The translations under genes were made by a program, and so were the position numbers. Shown here in pieces: positions 1 through 7,872 of a stretch of 64,000 nt of DNA. The number at the start of each line of letters is the position of its first letter. Within the stretch, counting starts at the first letter, position 1. Source of the DNA: Shewanella gelidii (GTDB lineage Bacteria > Pseudomonadota > Gammaproteobacteria > Enterobacterales > Shewanellaceae); the NCBI RefSeq assembly GCF_014647855.1, contig NZ_BMPZ01000001.1, forward strand, positions 372,001 to 436,000, read 5' to 3'. The notes under the pieces are model-generated. The model worked only from the letters and a program-made list of their open reading frames with translations. It was not told the origin of the DNA and made no database searches.

Positions 1-235
1 ATCCAATAGCTCGAAAATCAGCTGCATTATCATAACCACGCAAATAACCAAGCATTTCTGCAATCGCGCCCTTCCAAAAGCTTTTACGTGTCGTAATGAG
101 AGGGAATTGCCCATCAGCGACTTGATAGGTCAAGTCTGCATTGATCACTGTTTTACAGCGTTTTCCGGTTCGTTCATTCTCAACCCAAACACCCTGTTCC
201 ACAATGCGCTGACACAAATCAAGATATTGCTGCAT
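1..235 (-). CDS. thyA: Thymidylate synthase, N-terminal part (runs off left edge)
   Basis: ThyA makes dTMP from dUMP with methylene-tetrahydrofolate in the cytoplasm. Only the first 78 codons are inside the window. The ATG at 235-233 opens a frame starting [15 protein letters not shown] and continuing with NERTGKR and the stretch [11 protein letters not shown], which is the conserved N-terminus of the longer gammaproteobacterial ThyA type; the Arg in NERTGKR is the usual dUMP-phosphate binder. The gene lies 49 bases downstream of the TauE/SafE permease on the same strand, so they are probably cotranscribed. In many relatives lgt sits between this permease and thyA; it is absent here. The catalytic Cys lies outside the window. 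Confidence 0.93.
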   Translation of the reverse strand, partial: MQQYLDLCQRIVEQGVWVENERTGKRCKTVINADLTYQVADGQFPLITTRKSFWKGAIAEMLGYLRGYDNAADFRAIG

Positions 236-284
236 GAACCCTAAAACCTCTTTTCTAAATTCAAGATGATGTAAATTTTCGGCG

Positions 285-1094
285 CTAGGATAGCATGAGC
301 TTCAGTCCAATTACCGCAAGCAATACTGCAAATATTTTCTTTAGTACTGGTGTTGGCCAAGTACTCGCCGCTTTCACCCCCAGCGGTGCAGTCAACATGG
401 ATGTCACCACGATTCCTACGAGTGCAGGTAGATAGATAAAACCAATCGCTCCAGTCGGCAAATCTGTTACATCCCAGCCAGCAATGATGTAGCCAATGGT
501 TCCTGATGACGCAATCATTAGCCCTGTTGCCGATGAGAAGCCTACGGCTTTTCGCATCTGTAAACCACTCCAAGTGAGGTAAGGAACCAATAACACCCCA
601 CCACCGATCCCCATTAAGCCGGCAATCAACGCGATGCACATAGAGACTGCAAATAATACAGGTTTTCCCGGCAGTTCTTTTTCGACTTCTGACTTAAATG
701 GGAATGCCATTTGAATCGCCATCAGGACGACAAATACAGCAAAAATTCGTTTCAAATCTTCCGCTGAAATAAGTTCTGAGATTGATCCAGCAACAATTGC
801 ACCCAAAATAATACCAGGCAGCATTGGCTTAAACAGCTCCCAAGGAATATTCCCCCGCTTATGATGGGCCCTTGCTGAAGACGCAGAGGTTAAGATAATC
901 GCCGCAAGTGAGGTTGCAATCGCAATATGCGTTGGGTAAGCCACTTCAATTCCTGCAAACGGCAATATATATAAAAGCGCGGGAACAATAATTAAGCCGC
1001 CGCCTATGCCAAGCAAGCCCGCCATAAAGCCAACAAATGACCCAAGAACAACACAGCAAATAAACACGGTAATCAGACTTTCCAACGCGAGCAC
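285..1094 (-). CDS. TauE/SafE family membrane permease
   Basis: A 269-residue polytopic inner-membrane protein of the TauE/SafE (sulfite/organosulfonate exporter) family. Two half-repeats are visible, each with the family glycine motif: [13 protein letters not shown] near residue 27 and [13 protein letters not shown] near residue 160. About eight hydrophobic segments are present. The actual substrate cannot be read from sequence. The frame opens with GTG at 1094, but an AAGG at 1098-1095 is too close to it and is well placed (9 bases) for a TTG at 1085, so translation may begin three codons later. It lies between ptsP and thyA on the same strand, an order shared with related gammaproteobacteria. 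Confidence 0.88.
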   Translation of the reverse strand: MLALESLITVFICCVVLGSFVGFMAGLLGIGGGLIIVPALLYILPFAGIEVAYPTHIAIATSLAAIILTSASSARAHHKRGNIPWELFKPMLPGIILGAIVAGSISELISAEDLKRIFAVFVVLMAIQMAFPFKSEVEKELPGKPVLFAVSMCIALIAGLMGIGGGVLLVPYLTWSGLQMRKAVGFSSATGLMIASSGTIGYIIAGWDVTDLPTGAIGFIYLPALVGIVVTSMLTAPLGVKAASTWPTPVLKKIFAVLLAVIGLKLMLS

Positions 1095-1384
1095 CTTATT
1101 TGAATCGATGAGAGTAGGCTAAGTAGCTTAATCGAAATTGCCAGAGCTAGTAACCCCCGCAACTAAGCAAACCTCTATAAACTAAGATAAGTTTGGCTAA
1201 AGTATGACAAGCAGAGTGATGAAATTAGATTAGATAAAACAAAAGCGATAACACACTCACTTCGCGCTGTAGAACACAACCATTGCTGAGCGAACTTCAC
1301 GTTAAACCTTTAGCTTGCTCTACAAGGCGATTCATTATCACTCTGTGTTTGGGTAATCCAAATCTATTAAGAGATATTGCTCTC

Positions 1385-3634
1385 TTAGTTAAGAATTGAT
1401 GCTAATGATTTTTGCTTCAAAAAGTTAATGGCCACTGAACGGACTTGTTCACCATTTTTTTGTTGTAAAACTGCTGACAAGAGATCTTGAAGATCTGCCA
1501 ATGACAACCGGCGCATCAAATAATTGATTCGAGCCAATGCACCTTGGTTCATACTTAAATTGTCATACCCCAGCGCAACCAACATCATCGCACCAATAGG
1601 TTCACTGGCTAGTTCACCACACACGCTAATGGGTAAACTTAAACGTTGACAGTCACTACAGGCTCGCTCAAGCGCCCGTAAAACCCCAGGGTGATAACTA
1701 TCGAAAAGGGAGCTCACTCGCGGGTTATTCCGATCTACTGCGAGTAAGTATTGGGTTAAGTCATTGCTCCCAACAGACACAAAATCGACGCGTTTTGCAA
1801 CTTCATCGAGTTGATAAAGCAACGCTGGGACCTCTAGCATGACCCCCAGTTTGGGCCAGGTAATTTTACAACCGGCTTCGATTTTCAACTCATCAAATGC
1901 TTGACGCACATAGCTTAACGCTTGATCTATTTCATCAAGTGTACTCACCATGGGCAAAAGTATTTGTAACTGATCACTCCCTTCAGCTGCTTGTAACATC
2001 GCACGAATTTGGACCAGAAAAATCTCCGGATGGTCCAAGGACAAACGAATACCACGCCAACCAAGGAAGGGGTTTTCTTCTTTAATCGGAAAATAAGGTA
2101 AAGGTTTGTCACCCCCAACGTCCAAGGTTCGCATGACAACAGGCTTACCTCCCGCTGCAGATAACACTTGTTGGTACCCTTTAATCTGCTCAGACTCACT
2201 CGGGAAACGCTGCTGCAACATAAAGGGGATTTCGGTACGGTATAATCCAATGCCATCAGCGCCATCAACAATGCTGGCACCAATTCCACTGAGAAGGCCG
2301 GCATTCACGCATAATTTGACTCGGCACCCGTCTGTGGTCTCTGTCTTTAACTTTTGCTCAGCCGCATACTTTTTCTGGAGTGCTTTCTGGGCAGATATGA
2401 AGCCTTTGAATTCCTGAATAACTGACGCAGAAGGAGAAACCAACAGCTGACCACGACTGGCATTTACCACGACAAGTTGTTTATCGATATCTGAGGTCAG
2501 AATTTGCTGCACCCCAACAATCGCAGGCACACCTAAAGCTCTTGCCAGAATAGCGGCATGAGAGTTCACCCCACCAAGTTCCGTCACGATCCCCGCGAGC
2601 TTTTTCCGAGGAAATTCGGCGAGTAAGGTAGTATCTGCTTCTCGTGCGACCAACACGACAGGTTTATCCGGTTCAACCTCTAAGCGGCCTGGCTCAATCA
2701 ATTGGCGTAAAACTCTTTGCCCCAAGTCGCGAATGTCAGAAGCTCTCTCTTTTAGGTAGGGGTCATCCATACTGGAGAACTGCTCGATAAACCGAAGAGA
2801 CACTCGACTAACGGCTGTCTCGGCTGACCAGCCTTCCTTTACTTCCGCAACGTATTCGCCCCCTAAACTGGCATCATCAAGCAGCAAAAGAAGCGCTGAA
2901 AAGATTGAAGCAACCTCATCATCTTGTTCACGGTCAAATCGCTGGGTCAAAGCACTTACAGCATCTTTCGCTCGCTCTGTCGCTTCGCCTAAGCGTTTCA
3001 GCTCAGCCGCAATATCGGTACATTGAATTTGAGGTTGTTCAAGTGATATTTCGCCACCTAATACGAGGGCATGCGCAATCGCAATACCATTTGACGCTGA
3101 CGTGCCTTGAAATAGAATTTGATGCTGATGCTCTTTTACATCAGCTTTTTGTTTAAGGCCCCTAAGCGCCATCGCAAGCTGAGCCGCCAATGTCATTAAG
3201 AAGGCTTCTTCATCCCCACTAAATAAGCGAGCAGAATCCTGCTGTACAACAATAACGCCTAGTGCTTTTTTTTGATAAATGATGGGGGCTGCGAGAAAAG
3301 CTCGATACTCTTCTTCTGCAATTTCAGGGAACAACTTAAAACGATTGTGCCGACGCGCATCGGCGAGATTCACGACTTCTTCTCTTTGTGCGACGAGCCC
3401 AACAAGTCCTTCTGTAAGCGGCATTTTAACACGACCAACAGCATCGGCATCAAGACCATCGGTTGCAGACAAAACAAGCTCTTGTTGGTCAACTTGATGT
3501 TTATCGAGTAAATAAACTGAACAAACTTGGGTGAGCATTGCCGCTTTAGTACGCTGCACAATTTGCTTTAACGCAACGTCAAGGCTTTGGGCACTTGCGA
3601 CCGCTTGGGTTATATCTCTTAGCGTATTAAGCAC
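1385..3634 (-). CDS. ptsP: PEP-protein phosphotransferase of the nitrogen PTS (EI-Ntr)
   Basis: PtsP autophosphorylates from phosphoenolpyruvate and passes phosphate to NPr (PtsO), the first step of the regulatory nitrogen-related PTS. The 749-residue protein has the full EI-Ntr layout. An N-terminal GAF sensor domain spans about residues 15-160. The swivelling phosphohistidine domain carries GGVNSHAAILA with active-site His359. The C-terminal PEP-binding TIM barrel includes SVGSNDLTQYLLAVDRNN and the catalytic cysteine motif SVCGELA. It lies 31 bases downstream of rppH on the same strand, the usual rppH-ptsP pair. The length matches the E. coli protein (about 748) and no key residue is missing. 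Confidence 0.97.
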   Translation of the reverse strand: MLNTLRDITQAVASAQSLDVALKQIVQRTKAAMLTQVCSVYLLDKHQVDQQELVLSATDGLDADAVGRVKMPLTEGLVGLVAQREEVVNLADARRHNRFKLFPEIAEEEYRAFLAAPIIYQKKALGVIVVQQDSARLFSGDEEAFLMTLAAQLAMALRGLKQKADVKEHQHQILFQGTSASNGIAIAHALVLGGEISLEQPQIQCTDIAAELKRLGEATERAKDAVSALTQRFDREQDDEVASIFSALLLLLDDASLGGEYVAEVKEGWSAETAVSRVSLRFIEQFSSMDDPYLKERASDIRDLGQRVLRQLIEPGRLEVEPDKPVVLVAREADTTLLAEFPRKKLAGIVTELGGVNSHAAILARALGVPAIVGVQQILTSDIDKQLVVVNASRGQLLVSPSASVIQEFKGFISAQKALQKKYAAEQKLKTETTDGCRVKLCVNAGLLSGIGASIVDGADGIGLYRTEIPFMLQQRFPSESEQIKGYQQVLSAAGGKPVVMRTLDVGGDKPLPYFPIKEENPFLGWRGIRLSLDHPEIFLVQIRAMLQAAEGSDQLQILLPMVSTLDEIDQALSYVRQAFDELKIEAGCKITWPKLGVMLEVPALLYQLDEVAKRVDFVSVGSNDLTQYLLAVDRNNPRVSSLFDSYHPGVLRALERACSDCQRLSLPISVCGELASEPIGAMMLVALGYDNLSMNQGALARINYLMRRLSLADLQDLLSAVLQQKNGEQVRSVAINFLKQKSLASILN

Positions 3635-3665
3635 ACTCTCCCTCCATTGGTTTGTCTATTTAACT

Positions 3666-4196
3666 TTATCCGTAGCCTCTACGGCGTTGCCTTCTATTAT
3701 TGTGGTGCTGATCTTGAGACTGGAAAGCCAACGTCGTGGATGCAAACTCTTTCATCACTTTGCGGTAGACTTCTCTTTTGAATGACACGACTTGTCGTAC
3801 GGGGTACCAGTAACTAACCCAGCGCCAATCATCAAACTCAGGATGACCTGAACTGTTCAAATTAATCGCACTTTCTTGGCTTTTTAATTGCAGCAAAAAC
3901 CATTTTTGTTTTTGCCCTATACAGACCGGCTTACTGTCTTGTCGGATCAAACGCTTTGGAAGTCGGTATCTTAGCCATGAACGCGTCGATGTTAATATTT
4001 GAACATGTTCTGGTTTTAGCCCAACTTCTTCATACAGTTCTCGATACATGGCCTGCTCGGCGGTTTCGCCATCATCAACACCACCTTGTGGAAATTGCCA
4101 TGAGTGCTGACCAAAACGTCTAGCCCACATGACCTGGCCCTGTTTATTACAGACAATAATGCCTACATTTGCGCGAAAGCCGTCACTATCAATCAC
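3666..4196 (-). CDS. rppH: RNA pyrophosphohydrolase
   Basis: RppH removes pyrophosphate from the 5' triphosphate of transcripts and so starts RNase E-dependent mRNA decay. The 176-residue protein starts [12 protein letters not shown], as in E. coli, and has the Nudix box with all catalytic glutamates: [23 protein letters not shown] read as two parts, GGVDDGE and RELYEEVGL (residues about 38-60). The Arg/Lys-rich C-terminal tail is usual for the family. It is the promoter-proximal gene of an rppH-ptsP unit and faces away from mutH across a 680-base gap. Confidence 0.96.
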   Translation of the reverse strand: MIDSDGFRANVGIIVCNKQGQVMWARRFGQHSWQFPQGGVDDGETAEQAMYRELYEEVGLKPEHVQILTSTRSWLRYRLPKRLIRQDSKPVCIGQKQKWFLLQLKSQESAINLNSSGHPEFDDWRWVSYWYPVRQVVSFKREVYRKVMKEFASTTLAFQSQDQHHNNRRQRRRGYG

Positions 4197-4307
4197 ACGG
4201 ACTCCAAATACGCTTAAATATCAATAACTCGATTGTTTCATAAAGCAGAGCTAGCGGCAAATCCCAATTATGGCAACTTGTTGGATAAAAACCACCTTAC
4301 AGCAACG

Positions 4308-4363
4308 TTATCAACACCAAGCTAGTTGGCGAACGAAGGATATCCACAGAATCTGTGGATATC
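4308..4363. promoter_or_regulatory. DnaA box cluster A with 25-bp inverted repeat
   Basis: TTATCAACA at 4308-4316 (one mismatch to TTATCCACA) is followed by ATATCCACA at 4340-4348 and its inverted partner at 4354-4362 (each one mismatch, at the first base). The pair forms a perfect inverted repeat at 4339-4363: 12-base arms around a single central A. Such facing boxes 5 bases apart resemble the core of DnaA-exchange sites more than a promoter operator. Confidence 0.6.
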
Positions 4364-4561
4364 TCTGTTTGAAACTATCAAAAGCTCAACCATAACTCTC
4401 AGTTTTACATATAGTTCGCGATGAACAGGGCTAACACCATTCGCTTTTAATACAACACCTTAAAGCAACAAACCATAGGGAGGTATGCCATAAAACTTAT
4501 CAAAGGTGCTTTTTTGTACAGCTGAATAAAAACGAGATTGGCTGTATATGCGGCATGTATT

Positions 4562-4690
4562 TTATGCACAAGGTCAATTCTTTTTTTCATAAAAAACATT
4601 AAAAAAAACTAAAAAGTTAGCTTGACCGCAAGTTTTTTATCGAGTAACCAATATTAATTCGAGAGTTATCCATAGTTTCTGTGGATAACT
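4562..4690. promoter_or_regulatory. DnaA box cluster B with inverted repeat
   Basis: TTATGCACA at 4562-4570 fits TTATNCACA exactly. TTATCCATA at 4666-4674 (one mismatch) faces a perfect TTATCCACA on the minus strand at 4680-4688, with the same 5-base gap as cluster A. The surrounding sequence 4664-4690 is an inverted repeat with 12-base arms and one mismatch. A 14-base palindrome, CTGTGAATTCACAG, follows at 4704-4717. Confidence 0.6.
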
Positions 4691-4877
4691 ATGTTGGAAA
4701 AGTCTGTGAATTCACAGGCAACTTGACAATCGCAAGTAAATTTCGCCCCTAGCAACAAATTTTAGCCACTATAAACAGACACTTACACAACCAACGGCCT
4801 ACCTTTATTATTCAAACAAGACACCGAGCAAATTTCAACCAAGTTGAAATCAACCAGCAATTCGATACACTCAAGCC

Positions 4878-5558
4878 ATGAAAACCTCAATATCACCACC
4901 AAAAGACCTCCAAGAGCTACTTGATAGGGCCGACAATATGGCAGGCCTGACTTTGGGGCAACTGGCTGATAGTCACCAAGTCCAAGTTCCGAATAGTTTA
5001 AAACGCGACAAAGGCTGGATTGGACAGCTTATCGAGTTAGAACTGGGCGCGATAGCGGGTTCAAAACCCGAGCAAGACTTTATTCATTTAGGCGTAGAAT
5101 TAAAAACAATTCCAATTAGTGCCAAAGGTACTCCCCTAGAAACCACGTATGTCAGTGTCGCGCCATTGGTAAATTTACAAGGGTTAACTTGGGAAAACAG
5201 TTTAGTTTGCCACAAATTGCAGCAAGTTCTTTGGGTTCCCATCGAAGGAGACCGGGATATACCAGTAGGAGAACGGCAAATTGGAACGCCTTTTTTATGG
5301 CAGCCCAATGACGATGAATACCGACTGCTCAAACAAGACTGGGAAGAAATTATCGAACGAATCGCCTTGGGAGAAGTAGAAAAAATAACGGCTAGACATG
5401 GCGAAGTCTTACAATTAAGGCCCAAAGCGGCGAATAGCCGAGCACTGACTGAAAGTATTGGTGCAAATGGCACCATTCAAATGGTCAACCCAAGAGGGTT
5501 TTACCTAAAGACACAGTTCACTCAATCAATTATTTCTCGTTTTTTTGGACAAATTTAG
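4878..5558 (+). CDS. mutH: DNA mismatch repair endonuclease MutH
   Basis: MutH nicks the unmethylated strand at hemimethylated GATC sites when activated by MutS-MutL, so this organism should use Dam-directed mismatch repair. The protein is 226 residues against about 229 in E. coli. The catalytic D...ExK motif is intact in [13 protein letters not shown] (residues about 67-79). The start ATG at 4878 gives [15 protein letters not shown]; no strong Shine-Dalgarno is seen. It faces away from rppH across the DnaA-box region and is followed after 116 bases by a nucleotide cyclase gene on the same strand. Confidence 0.96.
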   Translation: MKTSISPPKDLQELLDRADNMAGLTLGQLADSHQVQVPNSLKRDKGWIGQLIELELGAIAGSKPEQDFIHLGVELKTIPISAKGTPLETTYVSVAPLVNLQGLTWENSLVCHKLQQVLWVPIEGDRDIPVGERQIGTPFLWQPNDDEYRLLKQDWEEIIERIALGEVEKITARHGEVLQLRPKAANSRALTESIGANGTIQMVNPRGFYLKTQFTQSIISRFFGQI

Positions 5559-5576
5559 GCCTCAACTGCTCTAGGA

Positions 5577-5590
5577 TTGATTCAGATCAC
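5577..5590 (+). promoter_or_regulatory. FNR/CRP-like operator upstream of nucleotide cyclase gene
   Basis: TTGATTCAGATCAC matches the FNR consensus TTGAT-N4-ATCAA at nine of ten defined bases. CRP-family regulators in Shewanella-like bacteria recognise overlapping sites. It lies about 90 bases before the cyclase start, in the only gap between mutH and that gene. Possible -10 elements follow (TTATTT at 5614, TATACA at 5622); which is used cannot be decided here. Confidence 0.4.
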
Positions 5591-5674
5591 ATAGTTCACT
5601 GGAAATTAGAGGGTTATTTTCTATACACTAGCGCCTTCTGAAGTTTTCTGCAGTATTTGGATACGAATTAGCCG

Positions 5675-6742
5675 GTGAGAGCACGTCGACAAGCAAAAAG
5701 ACTACTTTTTGCGATTTTAGCTTGGGCTATAGCCATGGCTTCGTTTGTGTTTTTTCGATATGCACAAACCCCTGAATTACCGCAATGGGCGGTAGGCTCA
5801 GCGGATCTCGCAACACTAGCCATATATATGGGGATTATTTTTGGCAGCCTGCACTGGCTGTCCAACCTCATTTCAGACTTCAGTGCCATCAGCCGGCTCC
5901 CCTATATTTTTTCCGTCATTTTCAAAGGCATTTTCCTTCTTCTTGGGGCAATGACTCTGGCATATATCACGCAATACCTGAATATGTGGGCCATCGAGAA
6001 CCATATGGCGACGTTACGACAAATGTTAACGGTTCACATTCTTTACAGCCCATCCTTTCAAGCATTGATTATATACCTTGTTGCAGTCCGCGTAGGACTC
6101 GCCTTTATTGAGCAAATGGCATTATTAGTCGGACCACGCGTTTTGCTAAATATCGGCCTTGGCAAATATCATAAGCCGCGTTATGAGCAAAGCTTATTTC
6201 TGTATATTGACATGGTTGCTTCAACGACCCATGCAGAATCCCTCGGAGACTATCGATTTAGTCGATTGATTCAGGATAGCTTTAGTCTGCTATCCGATAC
6301 TGTGGCCAACAACGAAGCAGAAATCTATCGATATATGGGAGATGCGGTTCTTATTCATTGGCCTTTAAATAAAGGGGTTGTGAATGACCGCTGTATGAAT
6401 ATTTATTTTGATTTTAGCCAACAACTCAACTGGCAACGCAAATACTTTGAAGAACACTACGGCTTTGTCCCTAAGTTCAAAGCAGCAGCGCATTGTGGTC
6501 AAGTTGTCGCAGCAGTCGTCGGCGTTCAAAAACAAGAGATCAGCTATTTCAGTGATGTCATCAATACGCTCGCACGCCTACAAGATCAATGTAATCCTCT
6601 TGGACAAAGAATGTTAATTTCAGGAGAACTTGAGTCTCAACTGGAAACCCGTGAGACTCAATATAAAATCACAAATCTAGGCCCTGTGAAATTAAAGGGG
6701 AAACAACAAACCACAGACGTGTTTGGTATTCATCCGAAGTAA
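5675..6742 (+). CDS. Membrane-bound class III adenylate/guanylate cyclase
   Basis: A 355-residue protein with about four membrane segments in residues 10-150 and a cytoplasmic class III cyclase domain after residue 175. Both metal-binding aspartates are visible, in LYIDMVAST and RYMGDAVLI, and the transition-state Asn/Arg pair is in INTLARLQ. The N-terminus has no obvious sensor domain. It probably makes cAMP, working with CRP; Shewanella has an equivalent membrane class III enzyme (CyaC) beside mutH, as I recall. The frame opens with GTG at 5675 and a weak ribosome site, so the start is uncertain; the next ATG lies inside the first membrane helix. An FNR/CRP-like site lies upstream. Confidence 0.85.
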   Translation: MRARRQAKRLLFAILAWAIAMASFVFFRYAQTPELPQWAVGSADLATLAIYMGIIFGSLHWLSNLISDFSAISRLPYIFSVIFKGIFLLLGAMTLAYITQYLNMWAIENHMATLRQMLTVHILYSPSFQALIIYLVAVRVGLAFIEQMALLVGPRVLLNIGLGKYHKPRYEQSLFLYIDMVASTTHAESLGDYRFSRLIQDSFSLLSDTVANNEAEIYRYMGDAVLIHWPLNKGVVNDRCMNIYFDFSQQLNWQRKYFEEHYGFVPKFKAAAHCGQVVAAVVGVQKQEISYFSDVINTLARLQDQCNPLGQRMLISGELESQLETRETQYKITNLGPVKLKGKQQTTDVFGIHPK

Positions 6743-6793
6743 GTGGAAAGTTATTTCGCCTCCACCGTTATCCATGACTAAACCTTAAATCTT

Positions 6794-7696
6794 TTACTGT
6801 GTCAGCAACGATTCAATTTCATTACCTATGGTTCTAAACGTCAGGATTCTACTTGTGGTCTGACGCCATACCAGGCCAATATCTCGATATGGGCTGTCTC
6901 CAGGTGGATCAACAACTACAAGGTCCGTGTCTCTCAATATTCCAGAATCTATCGCCATCTGCGGTAAAAAGGTTGTGCCTAACTTGCTGTTTACCATTTG
7001 CACTAACGTATGCAAACTCGTAGCCGCAAATGGATTCACTTTCGCCGAATCTTCGAGCTGACAAGCACTAATGGCATGGCCAGTGATGCAGTGTTCACTT
7101 TGCAATAAAAAGATACTTTCGTCTGGCATCGATTGATAATCAACCGGCATTGGAATAGTGGACTTTAAGTCTTTATGGACAACCATTTTAAAAGGATCGA
7201 TTCCCACCTTCATACTATGATATCCACCAACGTCCACCGGCAAGGCAAGAATTAAGAGGTCTAACTCTCCTTTTCCTAAAGCCTGCAACAGTCTTTCGGT
7301 CGTGTCTTCTTTCAGTAATAAACTTAAATCGGGATAAGATGCTTGGCATTGTTTGACGACTTTACTCAACAAAAATGGAGCAATCGTTGGGATACACCCT
7401 AATCGAATTTCGCCCGTCATGGGCTCACCTTGGTTCTTCACCAATTCCACTAAATCATCAACATCAGTGAGTACTTTACGTGCCCGCTGCACCACCTCTT
7501 CACCAATCGCAGTAAACATAAATGATTTATGATCCCGCTCAATCAACTGGTGACCCAGCTGTTCTTCTAGATTTTGAATACCACTGGATAAGGTGGATTG
7601 GCTCACAAAACAAACCTTTGCAGCACGGTTAAAATTTTGCTGCTGATGTAGATTCACCAAATAGTACAGGTTTTTTAGACTTGGTATGGGTTTCAT
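6794..7696 (-). CDS. oxyR: LysR-family hydrogen peroxide regulator OxyR
   Basis: A 300-residue LysR regulator. The winged helix-turn-helix is at residues 5-65 (NRAAKVCFVSQSTLSSGIQNLE), with the effector domain after about residue 90. Two cysteines, Cys203 and Cys212, are spaced nine residues apart in SEHCITGHAISAC, the same spacing as the redox pair Cys199/Cys208 of E. coli OxyR. That supports OxyR rather than a generic LysR protein: peroxide would form the disulfide and switch on catalase, alkyl hydroperoxide reductase and related genes. No target gene is adjacent. It converges with the cyclase gene, and its promoter side faces a diguanylate cyclase gene. Confidence 0.9.
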   Translation of the reverse strand: MKPIPSLKNLYYLVNLHQQQNFNRAAKVCFVSQSTLSSGIQNLEEQLGHQLIERDHKSFMFTAIGEEVVQRARKVLTDVDDLVELVKNQGEPMTGEIRLGCIPTIAPFLLSKVVKQCQASYPDLSLLLKEDTTERLLQALGKGELDLLILALPVDVGGYHSMKVGIDPFKMVVHKDLKSTIPMPVDYQSMPDESIFLLQSEHCITGHAISACQLEDSAKVNPFAATSLHTLVQMVNSKLGTTFLPQMAIDSGILRDTDLVVVDPPGDSPYRDIGLVWRQTTSRILTFRTIGNEIESLLTQ

Positions 7697-7872
7697 TCTT
7701 TCGATTACCCGCTGCTAAATGAATTAATTGTTCCTGTTAACTTACCACATATTGAGTGTCGATTCTTGCGAGCTATAGCACAAGTTATTGAGCATCTTTG
7801 AAAAAACTTGCCTAATCAGCGGTGAGTTATATACTTACATACTGCAAGTGTATTCAGGGGATACCTCAAGGA

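Larger units (their letters stand above)
4197..4877. promoter_or_regulatory. rppH-mutH intergenic region with paired DnaA boxes; candidate DARS2 equivalent
   Basis: No gene was found in these 681 bases. They hold six DnaA-box-like 9-mers in two clusters (4308-4362 and 4562-4688), each ending in an inverted pair separated by exactly 5 bases, plus an A/T-rich stretch around 4571-4620. In E. coli the DnaA-reactivating sequence DARS2 lies in the intergenic region beside mutH and nudH (= rppH); this is recalled, not looked up. The same gene pair, similar gap length and paired boxes suggest the same function here. I found no convincing IHF site by eye. The divergent promoters of rppH and mutH must also lie here but have no clear consensus. 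Confidence 0.6.

Noticed and set aside
4197-4877. The DnaA-box region as the chromosomal replication origin
   Set aside because: The neighbours are rppH and mutH, not dnaA, gidA/mnmG or rpmH. There are too few strong boxes and no DnaA-type unwinding repeats, so a DARS-like role fits better.
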